Shown: piece after piece, positions 1 through 11,709 of the stretch
How the letters are laid out: each line of letters opens with the position of its first letter
How positions within the stretch are numbered: position 1 is the first letter of the stretch
Source of the DNA: Laccaria trichodermophora
Lineage: Eukaryota; Basidiomycota; Agaricomycetes; Agaricales; Hydnangiaceae
Direction of reading: 5' to 3'
NCBI GenBank assembly: GCA_018417955.1
Contig: JACTVC010000002.1
Span: 806,001-870,000, forward strand
Length of the DNA stretch: 64,000 nt
The notes under the pieces: model-generated
What the model was told of the DNA's origin: nothing
Database searches by the model: none
Seen by the model: the letters and a program-made list of their open reading frames with translations, nothing else
Position numbers and translations under genes: made by a program

Positions 1-238
1 AGCCACCTGTTTCCCTGCTTTTGATACAGAACGGCTCGACAATGGCCGACGACGCTCCTTTGTTGCCATCCTGCGCAGAATTCCTCGATGCTATGCAATA
101 GTGGGCCGCGCGTCCTGGGCGGGAAAAATGTTGGAGAGCGCAGAGGAAGAGTTTGAACGTGGGGGTTTGAATTATCACAACCAATTCACGGTCACATGAT
201 CACGCGTTTCCCGAATCACTTGAGAATCTTCTGTCTTA

Positions 239-1456
239 ATGCCACCATCACAAGTGCCATGGCCAGCGTCGAACGCCACGAATGACGTGGATGCCTCTGA
301 CGATTTGCAGTCGCAAGAGGACCAAATTACATTCGAGCCGGAATTCGAGGAAACCCTAGCAAAAGTCCTCGCGATGTTGTAGTCGAAGCTTGACGGGGCC
401 CCCGCTAGTAAACATGACCTTAAGCTTCCTTACCATCTCTTACAGGCCCTTCAATATTTCTCTGGCGTGGCGGACTCGGAGGAAGCTCTGTCCAAACTGA
501 ATATCAAACTTGGTGGTTCGCTCAAGGTGAAAACGGATTACAACGTTAGGGTGGCCGCGACGGAGCAGCTCGGAATGACTGAACACTGGTCTTCCGAGGG
601 GCCGTATCGTCATCTCTGTGTGCTGCAAAAGCTCGGCCCGAGAGCGGTGAGTGCCAGTGTGTGCGATATACTTATACTGGGCAAATATTTTATGTTGGAT
701 TCATCAGAATGAAGCAGCCTCGCGTGCCTGGATCGATTCCTTCTTCTTTCGCGCATCTGCAATGGTGCCACAAGGGGGTAGTTGGTTCTCAGCTGAGAGC
801 AGAGCGTCCCAGCAACAACTAACGAACATTCTATTTTCAGCGCTATTGGAGGTTACACAGACTCCACTGCCATTAGGGTAAGCACATCGGGCGCAGGTAA
901 AATATTCAACATCCCTTATTCGCTTTGCTTATTTTTCAGCAGGAAAGTATTTGGCCCGGCCACGTCTGGGGGTACCGCAGGATTTCGACCATACTCTTTT
1001 TATTTCAGAAGCCAAGTCAAGCAACATCTTACTCGAGAACCATGTCCCTCAAGCCGTGTGTGAAATGTACGCTTATGCAAAACAACATAGGTCGGAGGGC
1101 TTTTTCTTTCCATCTTCCACTGAATTACTGACGATTCCAAGGTAGAAAAGACATCATTCGCGGAGCTGTGACCGATGGCCAAAACTGGATTTTCCTTGTC
1201 CTTAAAATGCACTCTAATGGTGATGATGCCATATATGCTCAGTCTTTGCAACGGACTCGGCTCATGAGCGTAGTCCCTCCTGGTGACGAAGAAATTTCAC
1301 GCATAATGTGTGATGTTATCGCTGGAATCATCGCATATTGGGTATTTGCTCGTATTATCCTTTGTCATTGCCCTCATCGAAGACTTTCTGTTATAGATAG
1401 AGCATAGCAACGAAGATATCGGAGATGATGACTGGTTCCGTGTAGAGTGGAAGTAG
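239..1456 (+). pseudogene. Multi-exon fungal gene relic with PD-(D/E)XK-like block
   Basis: Exons can be followed at 239-646, 708-777, 841-877, about 940-1089, about 1146-1341 and about 1397-1456, each bounded by GT-AG sites such as GTGAGT at 647 and a CAG at 705-707. An in-frame TAG at 380-382 breaks exon 1, and the exon 3 to exon 4 join does not keep frame, so I call it a pseudogene. Readable blocks include EAASRAWIDSFFFRASAM, FISEAKSSN followed by PQAVCEMYAYAK, then RGAVTDGQNWIFLVLK. The E-A-K plus downstream Q...E pattern and the later TDG..W strand resemble the core of PD-(D/E)XK nuclease-like domains seen in many fungal orphan families; that assignment is inference. The terminal exon ends in a tryptophan-rich acidic tail. 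The family is not otherwise named here. Confidence 0.5.
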
Positions 1457-2130
1457 ACAGCATGCTGGTCAGTATTTTCCAATGATCGATCTATGACTTC
1501 GATGTTTTGACTGCTCAGTGTCCTACCTGGACATTTGTTCGTTGAACAGATCAGAGTCGAAGCACTAAACTGAGTGATTCAGGCGAGGGTGGACTTTCGG
1601 AAGGGGACAGAGAGTTCTTGTATATGGGGTTCTGGTTCGTTGGATGCTGCGTATCATGAAACACAACGAAAGATGTCGATGAATCGTTGAAGTGCGGCGC
1701 CGATGAGCCTCTATCTGGTCGAATCAAGCGCGCATTTGTCTTACGCACACACCACCCAACTACCCCAGTCTCTGCTCATAGACTTAGAAGCACTTTATCA
1801 TATCATTTCTTTCGTTGACAATTGGCTACATAGGTTCCCGTGCATCCGCTACCGTTTCATCTCCCAGATACTTCCTTCATCTTCACTAGAAGAGTCGCTG
1901 TTTCCAAGTCGTGTCCCTCGACCGTAGCAGGCCTCTCACCAAAGGTCTTGTCGAATAAACAAGCACTGCTCCTTATAATTATGGAGCAAAGTGACGATGC
2001 GGACCGCATCGTCTGTGATGACGCTCGTGTGTTTCGGCTGGTGGAGTCTACAGTGTAGGAGAAACGCTGTCCGTCGTCTACTTGACGACTCTACAGCCCA
2101 ACTACAGCCCGGCGTCCATGGTCCAGGTGC
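1457..2130. other. Gene-free stretch
   Basis: No reading frame with recognisable protein character, repeat or element ends was found on either strand. Confidence 0.4.
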
Positions 2131-2139
2131 GATTGGTGC

Positions 2140-2800
2140 TGAGCGGAAGTGCTTCAACATTCGATGTTGTCGCAGCTCCGCTGTCCTCGCCGTTACGCGT
2201 CTCTACAAGCACCCTACTTGTGCGGTTGTTTTTTCATATCATATCTGCAAACTCCCATCTCGAGGTCAATCACTCTTGCGGATTTCGCCTCCAACTCCTC
2301 GTCCTGAGGGTCGATCTCAGCCTAGAGTTCCTGTATCTCTGTCGTTAGACCAAATTTCTTCCCCTCCAGAGCGGCTGTTGTCTATTTCTTAGCTTCCACC
2401 TCGTCCCTCAAGTCCTTCTCCGCTTGAGAGCTTGTAGCTCATCCGCCTTCTCCTGCGAAGATCATAGCATAGCTTTAGAGAACGTAGCTTGGCCACCAAT
2501 GCCAAAAACTCGCTCCCTGGCTTCCTTCGAGCAGTCTCCTGACGCATTTCCTTCGTTCAATTCTGAATTCCCCATCCATCCCTCACTCTCAGCCTGCGAC
2601 TTGGCCGCAACTCCTTCTGCGGCTTTCAATTCAAGTTCTTCGCCACTTGACTTTCCCTTTTCTACTCTTCCATTAGCCCAGTATAGGCGTCTTTTCGCGC
2701 ATACATTCATATCCAGCTCCCTGCTTTCCATCTTCACGTCTGTCCTGACTAACACCCTCCATTACAGGCTTGAGAAATATCGACACTCCTCTCCCTCATA
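2140..2800 (-). pseudogene. Coiled-coil protein remnant
   Basis: Reading the minus strand gives Glu/Ala/Lys-rich heptad-like text in successive pieces: a block rich in EELELKAAEG near 2620-2660, then QEKADELQALKR near 2430-2460, then TTAALEGKKFGL and DEELEAKSARVIDLE near 2250-2380. These pieces fall in more than one frame and are broken by TAG codons at points where a glutamine or arginine would fit a coiled coil. The composition is typical of long structural or motor-associated coiled coils, but no family can be named. I infer a decayed gene; the exact ends are unknown. The neighbouring ABC-ATPase remnant lies on the opposite strand just downstream. Confidence 0.35.
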
Positions 2801-3430
2801 ACAGACGACCACCCACGATCGTATGCGCAGGCACTGCCCTTTCTATCTCCTGCCACGTCATCGCCTCCCTCTTCTTCATCACAACCCGCGAAAACGTACA
2901 CCACCAGCTCACTGACGCATGCTAATGGCGTCGTCTCGGAACTATTCGACGCCTTCCCGCATGATCATCCAGTTTGGGAGGCGGTCGTTACAGGCTTTGG
3001 AAGGGGTTTTGCTCCGCTTTGAGGAAGTGAGAGTGTGGGTGAGATACGCATGGAGGACCACGCGCTCGGATTCGAGGTTGAGACGGGGAACGAACCGACT
3101 GAGGTGGAGAGGAAAAAGAGGAGGAGGGACGTGGTGCACGCCAGGAACTCCGGAGACGGAAAAAGAACTCGGGGCACGTCGGTTCACAGCCCTCTCACCG
3201 GACGAACAGTGTATTGTACTCCTCACGCGTGCATTAGTATCTCAGCCTCCCTTGGTGCTTCTCAACGAAGAATGGAGCGGGACGGACGAGTATATGATTG
3301 ATGCCGCGTGTTCGAGGGACAGGTAGCAGGTGTGATTACCCATTGGGATGGCGAGGTTCCTTGGGTGGGTGAGGAGGTTGGGCGGTATAGGATTTGGAAG
3401 GGGGTTGGTGGCGTTGTTGAATGAGCTAGT
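2800..3430 (+). pseudogene. ABC-ATPase remnant (YDR061W/ModF-like)
   Basis: Three recognisable pieces of an ABC ATP-binding domain occur in order on the plus strand. First HDHPVWEAVVTGFGRGFAPL (about 2960-3025), ending in TGA. Then a signature/Walker B block, ALSPDEQCIVLLTRAL followed by LVLLNEEWSGTDE (about 3190-3295). Finally VITHWDGEVPW (about 3330-3375), matching the H-loop region of fungal ABC proteins related to yeast YDR061W and bacterial ModF. The Walker B Asp-Glu pair reads Asn-Glu, and the pieces lie in different frames with stops between them, so the copy is dead. A Walker A motif was not found upstream. Family assignment rests on motif order and wording only. Confidence 0.5.
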
Positions 3431-4773
3431 GTTGCTTTAATTTTTGGTCGTCAAGGCAGGGATTGTTTATAGACGTGAAGGATGAAAGTGGGACAGGTGT
3501 CGTGAAGGACGCATGCCGAGCGGTTTAAAGCGCCAGATGAGGACGTTTGTGGCCTTCAACATCTCCCACCGACTCCGTTCTCGCGCACTTGAGGTTCCTG
3601 TGTGGTGGTCTTCTATCGTTCCGCTGCAACAGCACTACCCACCACACCAGCTCAACCAACCTCTGCGCACTTCTCTTCCCTTCAACCACGTTCCCAAATC
3701 CCATCGAGAGGCTCCGGCCTGTGCCTCTCTCCTCCTTTCCTCTTTCAATGACGCCAATTCGCACTTCGTCTGCACGATCTCTGCAGCGGTGGTGATGATC
3801 GGAAGCCAGTTCAGCGAGTACAAATTCCATGTGATCCTCTCCGCCCCTCAGGGCACGTAAGCTCCTTCTTTTCCAGGCGCCGATGCGGGCGAAGAAATGG
3901 AATCTTCCCACCATAAGGACAATAAGAAAGGCGTGGGTGGTGGGCGAGTTCACCGTAACCGTGTGTTTCGGGAGAGCCAACATCGAAGAGAAACCGGGTG
4001 AGCGATTGGGGTACCGTGAACGTTTAGTGATCAATCCTTGCTGCTCAATACTCTTCCTCGACAATGAGGAAGACGCTCCTGTGAACCTTGTCCATGGTAT
4101 CCGCTCGTGGAGGCTGAACAATGACGAGAACCTCGACCTTCAAGATCCCCGCTTCTACAATGCAGTGGAACGAGGGGGCTATGTATACGTAGCATCGAAA
4201 TGGACTTCCCAACGGTCGACAGGGCTAAAGGGTTAAGAAGGCAATGGGGTTCTGCAGCCGATAATAGGTAGTAGAAGGGGAGTTGGGATCGGGAGGTAGG
4301 CGGCGTGTTGCCGCTGCTGAAAATGTTTGGGTCACAAAGCGTCGTGGAGAGGTTAACTCTCATCACGGTCTAGAGAAGAGGTGGGAAAACGTGGGTGTGC
4401 GGGGGGAATACACCGGGATTTCCATAGGGCCAACTGTGTAGATAGTCAATCACTACCACCGATTTAGAATAGAAACCCACTTGACGTTCTAACCAACTTC
4501 ACGGCCAAGACGAGGATTCGACGGGGCAGATATATCGGGACTTGAACACGACCCGCTGAGCTACCGCGCAGCACCTCCATCCTTGAAAAAAAGGCTTACA
4601 GGTATGAACACAGGTATTCAAACGAAGAAGAGGAGGAGTTGGAGAAGGCCCAAGAACGTGCGTAAGGTACATAAAAATAGACCAAAACACGTGTTCACCT
4701 CGTGGTAACGTTTTGGGCGCTCTTCTTTCCTTCTTTCCCTCATCCTGAACCTAGCCACCTTCGGTATCTCAAC
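3431..4773. other. Gene-free stretch upstream of NLR-like gene
   Basis: Open frames here (for example 3883-4236 plus and 3525-4121 minus) overlap one another and lack recognisable motifs or splice context. A short tRNA-like string at about 4515-4575 on the minus strand does not fold into a T arm and is not called. Confidence 0.4.
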
Positions 4774-7732
4774 ATGAGCGGAGCGGGTGTTCTTGCGGGT
4801 GCTCACCACTTTGTTGCTCGCGACAACACGTTCATTGACAACTCTGTGAGGATGGTTGTGATGTTCTGGTGAACCAAACTGATAGCGTGAATCTCGGGCA
4901 GATGCACATCAATTATGGCAATAGGACGACGTCCGATGGGGTCATTCCTCTTATGCCAAATCCGAGCAATCGGTTCACCGGCCGCAAACAAGTCATTACT
5001 GAACTTAAGAAGCATTTTTCCAACACAAATGACTCAGCTCAGAGACGAAAGTTCTTTCTGTTGTATGGAATGGGGGGTATTGGAAAGACTCAGATTTGCT
5101 TGAAGTTTATTGAGGAAATGGCTGACTTGTGAGTATCTTCAAAAAGCCTGATTTAACCCTGATTTCTAAACTTTCAACTCCCTTCAGTTTCTCTTCTGTT
5201 TTCTGGCTGGATGCTTCCTCAGTTGGCACCATCACTCAGGGACTCAAGGGTATCTGTAATCTTCCTGCAGCCCAGTCTAGTGGACTGGATGGCTCTCCTG
5301 AATCTGCTCTTCACTGGGTTGGCTTGCTGAAAGAGAACTATGTGGTGGTCTTTGACAATGCTGATGTTCTATCACCTGCTGAGCTGGAGGCTTACCTTCC
5401 ACCTGGAAGAGGGGGAAACATTCTAATAACTAGTCGCAACTCCAACATGAGAAGTCTAACTTCACATGGGAATTCTCTTGAGGTAACTGAGATGGAAGAG
5501 AATGATTCTATTGAGTTACTTCTGAAAGCCAGTTACTTGGATCTATGTTCAATCAAGTTTCAAATGGAAGCTTGTAAGATTGTGAAGGAGCTCTCATACC
5601 TTCCTCTTGCTATTGATCAGGCTGGTGCTTACATTGCTTCTGGAGCCACCACTATTGGAAACTATCTTGCAAAATATTTTGAGCATCGTAAAACATTATT
5701 ATCCCATCCTGAATTTACTGGAGCTTCTAAGTACAACAGATCTGTCTATGAAACTTGGGAGTTATCATACAAGGAAATTCAAGAAAGAGCTAGATCTAAT
5801 GATTCTCATAAGGCAGCCAATAGTGCAATGCTCCTTCTAGAATTATTTCCTTACTTCCATCATGAGGAAATTACTGAGGAAATATTTTCTTATGCTGCTC
5901 TTCAAAAAGATGAAACAGCCTCTCACCCTGAATTGCCACTTGCCAGTTCTATGCTGGATCGGAGACTACTTCCTTTGAACAAGGCAGGTACTTGGGATAA
6001 TTTACTTTTTGGAGAGGGCATTCGGATGTTGCTACTCTTCTCCTTGATCAAGAAAGCATCATCTGATGGTGTGTACACAATGCATCCACTGGTTCATGCC
6101 TGGGGAAGAGACAGAATAACTTTGAATGTCAGGGAAAGATGTTGCTTGATGGCATATGTAACTTTATCTTGTTCACTGAGGTGGGGTGAAAGCCAACCAT
6201 ATAAGTTTCACAGGGTCTTGGTAACACATGTAAGGGCAAATATGCAGTGTTCAAGATCAGAAAGTAATCTGAATGGTATCAGTTATTTTGATGATGCTTA
6301 TGAAAACTTTGGAAATCTCTTGCAAAACCAAGGATACACCAAGGAAGCAGAAATCTTGCAGATTAAAGTTTTGGATACAAGGAGTGAGATTCTTGCAGTA
6401 GAACACCCAGATATCATCAGAGCTATGGAAAACATTGCATCAACAAATCGAGACCTGGGAAAATACACAGAGGCAGAGAAGCTGGGAATCCATGTTCTGG
6501 GTGCAAGGAACAAAATTTTTGGAGTTGAACACCCAGACACAATCAGAGCTATGGCCCACCTAGCAGAAACATATACTGCACTAGGAAAATACAAAGAGGC
6601 AGAAGAGCTGGAGATGCAAGTTCTGGATTTAAGAAACAAGGTTCTTGGAGTGGAACACATAGATACAATCAAGGCCATGGCAAATCTAGCAGGAACATAT
6701 AACTGTCTGGGAAGATACACAGAAGCAGAGAAGATTAAGATGCAAGTTCTGGATGCAAGCAAGAGAATTCTTGGAGTGGAACACCCAGATACAATCAATG
6801 CCATGGCATATCTAGCATCAACATATCATTCTCTGGGAAAATACACAGAGGCAGAGAAGATGGAGATGCAAGTTCTGGATGCAAGTAACAGAATTCTTGG
6901 AGTTGAACACCCAGAAACAATCAGAGCAATGGCAAATCTAGCATCAACATATCATTCTCTGAGAAAATACACAGAGGCAGAGATGCTGGAGATGCAAGTT
7001 CTGGATGCAAGAAACAGGGTTCTTGGAGTGGAACACCCAGATACAATTCTTGCCATGGCAAGTATAGGAGCAACATATCGGTACTTGGGAAAATACACAG
7101 AGGCAGAGAGGCTGGAGATGCAAGTTCTGGATGCAAGAAACAGAATTCTTGGAGTGAAACACCCAGATACAATCATTGCCATGGCAAATCTAGCAGCAAC
7201 ATATTATTCTCTGGGAAAATACACAGAGGCAGAGAAGCTGCAGATACAAGTTTTGGATGCAAGCAACAGAATTCTTGGAGTGGAACACCCAGATACAATC
7301 AAAGCCATGGGAAATCTAGCAGCAACATATGGAAACTTGGGAAGATACACAGAGGCAGAGAGGCTGGAGATGCAAGTTCTGGATGCAAGAAACAGAATTC
7401 TTGGAGTGGAACACCCAGATACAATCACTGCCATGGCAAATCTAGCAGCAACATATCAAAACTTGGGAAAATACACAGAGGCAGAGAAGTTGGAGACTCA
7501 AGCCCATGAATTAAGGAACAGAGCTTCTGGAGCAGAATTTCACATGATTACCACCATAGCCAATGTCCAACAAGCACAGGAGATTCAAGTTCTTGATGCA
7601 GGCAGTACAGTTCCTGGTCAAAAATACTTGCAGTCAACAAAGGTTGTTTTCAATCATCCAGTTCAAGCCATTCTTCCAGACCCAACAATGAATCTTGACA
7701 AAAAGGGTATGTTTTTGGTAATTGTTGTTTGA
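4774..7732 (+). CDS. NLR-like NB-ARC/TPR protein
   Basis: Three exons: 4774-4845, 4902-5128 and 5188-7732, with 56- and 59-bp introns. All junctions keep frame and give 947 aa. Exon 1 encodes only 24 residues (GAHHFVARDNTFIDNS); the join continues MHINYGN, a layout typical of agaric NLR-like genes. NB-ARC motifs are clear: Walker A GMGGIGKTQ (residues about 80-88), Walker B VVVFDNAD (about 151), an ITSRN sensor, LPLAIDQAGAY, and MHPLVHAW (about 398) in the MHD position. Ten 42-residue kinesin-light-chain-type TPRs occupy about 486-905, the last degenerate. Such STAND proteins switch on nucleotide exchange and are thought to act in fungal non-self recognition; no N-terminal effector domain is visible beyond the short head. 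A GTATGT near the 3' end could start another intron, giving a different C-terminus. Confidence 0.85.
6344..7603 (+). repeat. Ten 126-bp in-frame TPR-coding repeats
   Basis: Unit starts fall exactly every 126 bp from 6344 (6470, 6596, 6722, 6848, 6974, 7100, 7226, 7352, 7478). Units 4-9 are nearly the same at DNA level; unit 1 and unit 10 are the most diverged. Each encodes one 42-residue TPR with an EHPDTI core. Confidence 0.9.
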
Positions 7733-8339
7733 ACCCCTTCTGATGTCTTTATGCTCAGTCCATTCTCTTTCCAAACATGCAAACAGAGTTTCAAAATTTA
7801 AATCCAAAATGGCACATTTGTTTCATAAAGAGAAAAAATTTGATGATGACTTTACAGGAACTAGTGCTTAGTTCTCCTACCATTACTTTCTGTTTCACTG
7901 ACATTCTACCTGGTGCCCATGTCTTGATGTGCTATTGATTACCAGTTGCAAGCCATATTACCTTTGACTAACTTATTGTAAAGAAATTGTAAAATTATTG
8001 TGACTTTTCTGTGGCAAACAATAGTACTATTCAAAGAAATATAACACAATTTATCAGAAATTGTTACCATAAAAGTATTTGAAATTTCTTGACAACTTCT
8101 CTACAGTACTTGGTTCAAGTTGATGCAGCCTGCTTCCAGAGTGAATGAAAAGTTTTTTTTTGTCTGTTTTGAAAGGGGATCTGACAATAGACCACTGGGC
8201 CTATACCCAGTTAATTAGTCCAGCTGGAGGTCATAAACAAAACAATAGAAGTCTCAACAAGAAAGACTCAAAATTGCTGCACAACTTTATATAAATGTAT
8301 TCAGTGTAACATAAGATATTTTTTACTGTTGATATGCAC
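7733..8339. other. AT-rich intergenic
   Basis: Downstream of the NLR-like gene. It may contain an alternative last exon after a CAG near 7788, but no protein character is evident. Confidence 0.4.
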
Positions 8340-8700
8340 TGATGTGCATGGGTGCTGGAGTGTTTCTGCTGGCAGGGTGGTGTTTTTGTGGGTGGTGAGA
8401 CATTTTTGTGGGTGGTGGGATGTTTTCATTGGGCACTGGGACATTTGTGTTGGTGCTGGGACATTTGCATAGGTGCTGGGTAATTTTCAATGGGTACTGG
8501 ATGGTTTTCAATGGGCACTGGGTGGTTTTCAATGGGCACTGGGTGGTTTTCAATGGGCACTGGGTGGTTTTCAATGGGTGCTGGGTGTTATTCCGTAGGT
8601 GCAGGTGTTTTCTGGTGGGCACTGGGATGTTTTTGTAGGTGAGTTGTGGTTTTGTGGGTGCTGGGGCATTTTTGTGGGCACTGGGAGTGTTTTCAGTGGT
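8340..8700. repeat. Minisatellite, GGGCACTGGG type
   Basis: Degenerate tandem units built on TTTTGTGGGTGCTGGG, with a clean core of about five 21-bp units (TTTTCAATGGGCACTGGGTGG) at about 8483-8588. Flanking sequence to about 8880 is related to that beside the array at 12,940-13,240. Confidence 0.85.
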
Positions 8701-9529
8701 GCAACATAGTTATTGTTTGGATGGGACACATCATTGGCACTGACATGGCACCTGGAATGTGATTACTGGGAGGTGAGGGGGCTGGCACTCACCTGGGTGG
8801 CCAAAAACAGCTGGACAGTGACAATGTGCCATGGTGTCACTGTCAGATGACATGTTGCTGTGTCACCTGGAACTTGCATACATGGTTTATTGGTGAGTTG
8901 TAGGAAATCTCATGGGTTTGTGAACCTGTGCAGGTTGATGCCACAAATTTGTATGGGTATGGCAAGGGTATGGGTACAGGTTGGGGCCTAGTAACCCTCT
9001 CCCAACCCATACCCATGCTGTGGGCATGGTGGGTTTTGGCATGTGAATGTTCTTTTAACCTCAATGGGTATTCGGTGCTACCCAGAGAATATTGCCAATT
9101 GCATGGCAATGCAAACAGCAGACCTTCCTACTGTACAGTATCTGTGGCATTGGTCCAATAAAAAAAAAATTGCATCACTCCTCAGAAATGCAAGAAGAAA
9201 CCTGTGGTTGCAAAACAGTGCCCCTCCATTGACCTTGAGGATGTTTACAACAATGAGGTGGATTGACATACCTCTGTCCCACCTTGCAATCCATAACATA
9301 TCCTGGAGGCTGCTGATGGGAGTGACAATGATGAGGAAGACCCTGTCCCTGATATAAACGAGGAGTGCGAGGCACCTGAAGAAAGAATATCAGGGCACTT
9401 CAGTCACCCATTTTTGGGTACCTATGAGGTTATCCAATTCTTTGAATTAGGCAACCTTAGTGGTACCCCATTCCAGAGTGGTATGACCCTCATACCAATT
9501 CCATCATACCATGGTATGGATGCCACATA

Positions 9530-9612
9530 CCATTCCACCTCATACCATACCATACCATACCATACCATACCATACCATTCCATACCATACCATACCATAC
9601 CATACCATCATT
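9530..9612. repeat. CATAC microsatellite
   Basis: Uninterrupted runs of CCATA/CATAC pentamers with a few CATTC variants. A looser relative (GGAATCATACCATGGG) lies at 10,430-10,590. Confidence 0.9.
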
Positions 9613-10429
9613 CCATAGCTGTCACAGGGTGTCTGGGGTCCTTTTTACAAAATATGAAAATTATTTCTCCAGGCTGCAATACTGATCCATTGGGCTCCAT
9701 TTTTTGTGAAATGGTTCTTTAGATTTCTTCTGACATTTTAAGCTACAAGTGGAGGCTATAGGATGAACTTGATCCTTTGAAAATTCACCTGAAAATTAGC
9801 TTGATTGGGCTTTATCCCAGGGTTTGGCCATTTTCACTGTGGATAATCCATTACAAGCCACTTAAAAGTGTATATCTTGCCAGGCCATTTATATTCATGA
9901 CAAATAAATTAATGTTGTATCCATCACAAAGGCATGGCCTCTGAAGGAAAATAAGAATTTTGCAAGACTTTATTTATTGCAAAGGCATGAATTTTAGCCA
10001 AATTACTACCCAAGGCAAGGATGCCTTCTTCAGATAGAGTATGTTCAAAATTTGCCATTTATGAAAAAGTATGGGGTCATTCCATAGGAATGGGATCATC
10101 AAAAAACTTGGATTTGGAATCTCCTCATATCTGCCACTCAGCAGAGCTGGCATTGTGTGGAATTTTGATTTGAACATTTGAACACAAGCAGGCCAAGACT
10201 TCTAATTACAAGCTTCAAGGTATCATTATTAAATATAGCTGTTCTAATTTAAATCAAAATTCTGTCTTTCATACAATTAATCAGGATGGTGAAGAGGTCC
10301 ATGACATTGACAGCAATATGAACAAATGCTATGGACATTCACCTATGAGGGAGCAACTTGGGAGATGCTCTTGGAACAGATTGCCAATGTCTTATCCCAC
10401 ATGTCTTCAGAATCATACAATAGAGATGG

Positions 10430-10590
10430 AACCATACTATGAGTATGGAACCATACCATACCATGGGCATGGAATCATACCATGGGAATGGATGAGATCA
10501 TACCATGGGAATGGAATCATTCCATTGGGATCACACCATGGAGATGGAATCATACCAAGGACATGGAATCATACCATACCATACAGAGAT
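10430..10590. repeat. GGAATCATACCATGGG degenerate tandem repeat
   Basis: About eight imperfect copies of a 15-25 bp unit. It shares the CATACCAT word with the microsatellite 0.9 kb upstream. Confidence 0.7.
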
Positions 10591-10837
10591 TTGCTTACAA
10601 CATCCATATGTTAAAACAAGTCTATTCAAAATAACAACCACATGAAATTTACATGTAAGCCAAATATGGTAATATAGCCAAGAATAGCCAGAAAATAGCC
10701 AGAAAATCAGAAAAAAATGGCAGGGTGGTGCTCACTGTTGGTGATGACATTGGCGTTGTTTTCAGGGTCCAGGGCACATTTCCAAATATGATAATATATC
10801 CAAAAATAGCCAGAAAATAGTGGAAAAATTGGAAAAA

Positions 10838-11280
10838 CATATGAATGGTGTACAGAACATCATGCACTGCCTTTAGGGTCCATCCCAAAAGGGAAATATC
10901 ACCTGGTTTGACTAAAAAGTAAGACAAGAATGATTTGACCTATCAGGGTCCATGTAATGGGTTGTTGGGATGATGGTCACATGACCAATTACCAAAAATG
11001 GTCAAAAACAAAAGTTGTAGCCATACACTGTAGCTTCCCAAATCTGTTTGAATTATGTTCTGAAGTGCTCCTGTTGTGGAGATATGAGATAAAGGAATTT
11101 CAAAAGTGTTGCATTTTGTTTTTTGTTTTTTGTGTTTTTCTCCATGAAAACAAAACCAAATAACATGATTTCAGTATATTTAGAAAGCTAAAAGAAAGGG
11201 CTACAATTATTGTATCATGGGAAAATTGACCAAAAAAGGAAGGTGCATGCCCTCAGATATAGACTACCAAGTTTACTGAT
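10838..11280 (+). repeat. Left arm of long inverted repeat
   Basis: Reverse-complementary to 16551-17028 over about 440-480 bp with scattered differences and small indels. Shared landmarks include GGGTCCATCCCAAAAGGG, CATGACCAATTACC, and CTACCAAGTTTACTGAT at the inner edge. Confidence 0.85.
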
Positions 11281-11690
11281 AGACTACAAAAAAGTCGGAC
11301 TTAGACTACACAGTTTACTGATACACTATAAAAGACTACAAAAGTCAAACTTAGACTACAAAGCTTGTTGATAGACTACAAAGCTAGGGTTAGGGTCAAA
11401 AGGTTATCTTGACTACATAGTTTGTAGTGTCTGCTTTTTGTTATTACAAAAGTTTGTAGTGTGCACTTTTTCATTAGAAAAGTTTGTATTGTCTGCTATT
11501 TGAGACTACAAAAGATTGTAGTGTGCGCTTTTTCATTAGAAAAGTTTGCAGTGTCTGCTTTTTGAGACTACAAAAGATTGTAGTGTGTGCTTTTTCCTTA
11601 GAAAAGTTTGCAGTGTCTGCTTTTTGAGACTACAAAAGGTTGTAGTGTCTGCTTTTTCATTTAAAAAAGTTTGTAGTGGACATGTAGTTT
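11281..11690. repeat. Tandem arrays of GACTACAAA and GTTTGTAGTGTCTGCTTTTT
   Basis: First part: repeats of TAGACTACAAAGTTTACTGA. Second part: about five copies of a roughly 50-bp unit with GTTTGTAGTGTCTGCTTTTT and GAGACTACAAAAG, which are partly each other's complement. Confidence 0.8.
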
Positions 11691-11709
11691 ATGGTGTCCT
11701 TGGCCCTAT

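Noticed and set aside
4515..4575. Minus-strand tRNA-like string (TAGCTCAGCGGG plus GTTCAAGTCCC)
   Set aside because: Boxes are too close, and the alternative B box lacks a pairing T stem.
6298..7434. Minus-strand open frames opposite the TPR repeats
   Set aside because: Mirror frames of an in-frame 126-bp repeat; repetitive low-information protein.
9140..9400. Short acidic text (NDEEDPVPDINEECEAPEE) as a gene fragment
   Set aside because: Too short and broken; no flanking exon could be joined.
11385..11400. TTAGGG telomere-like word
   Set aside because: Only a single partial double copy; not a telomeric array.
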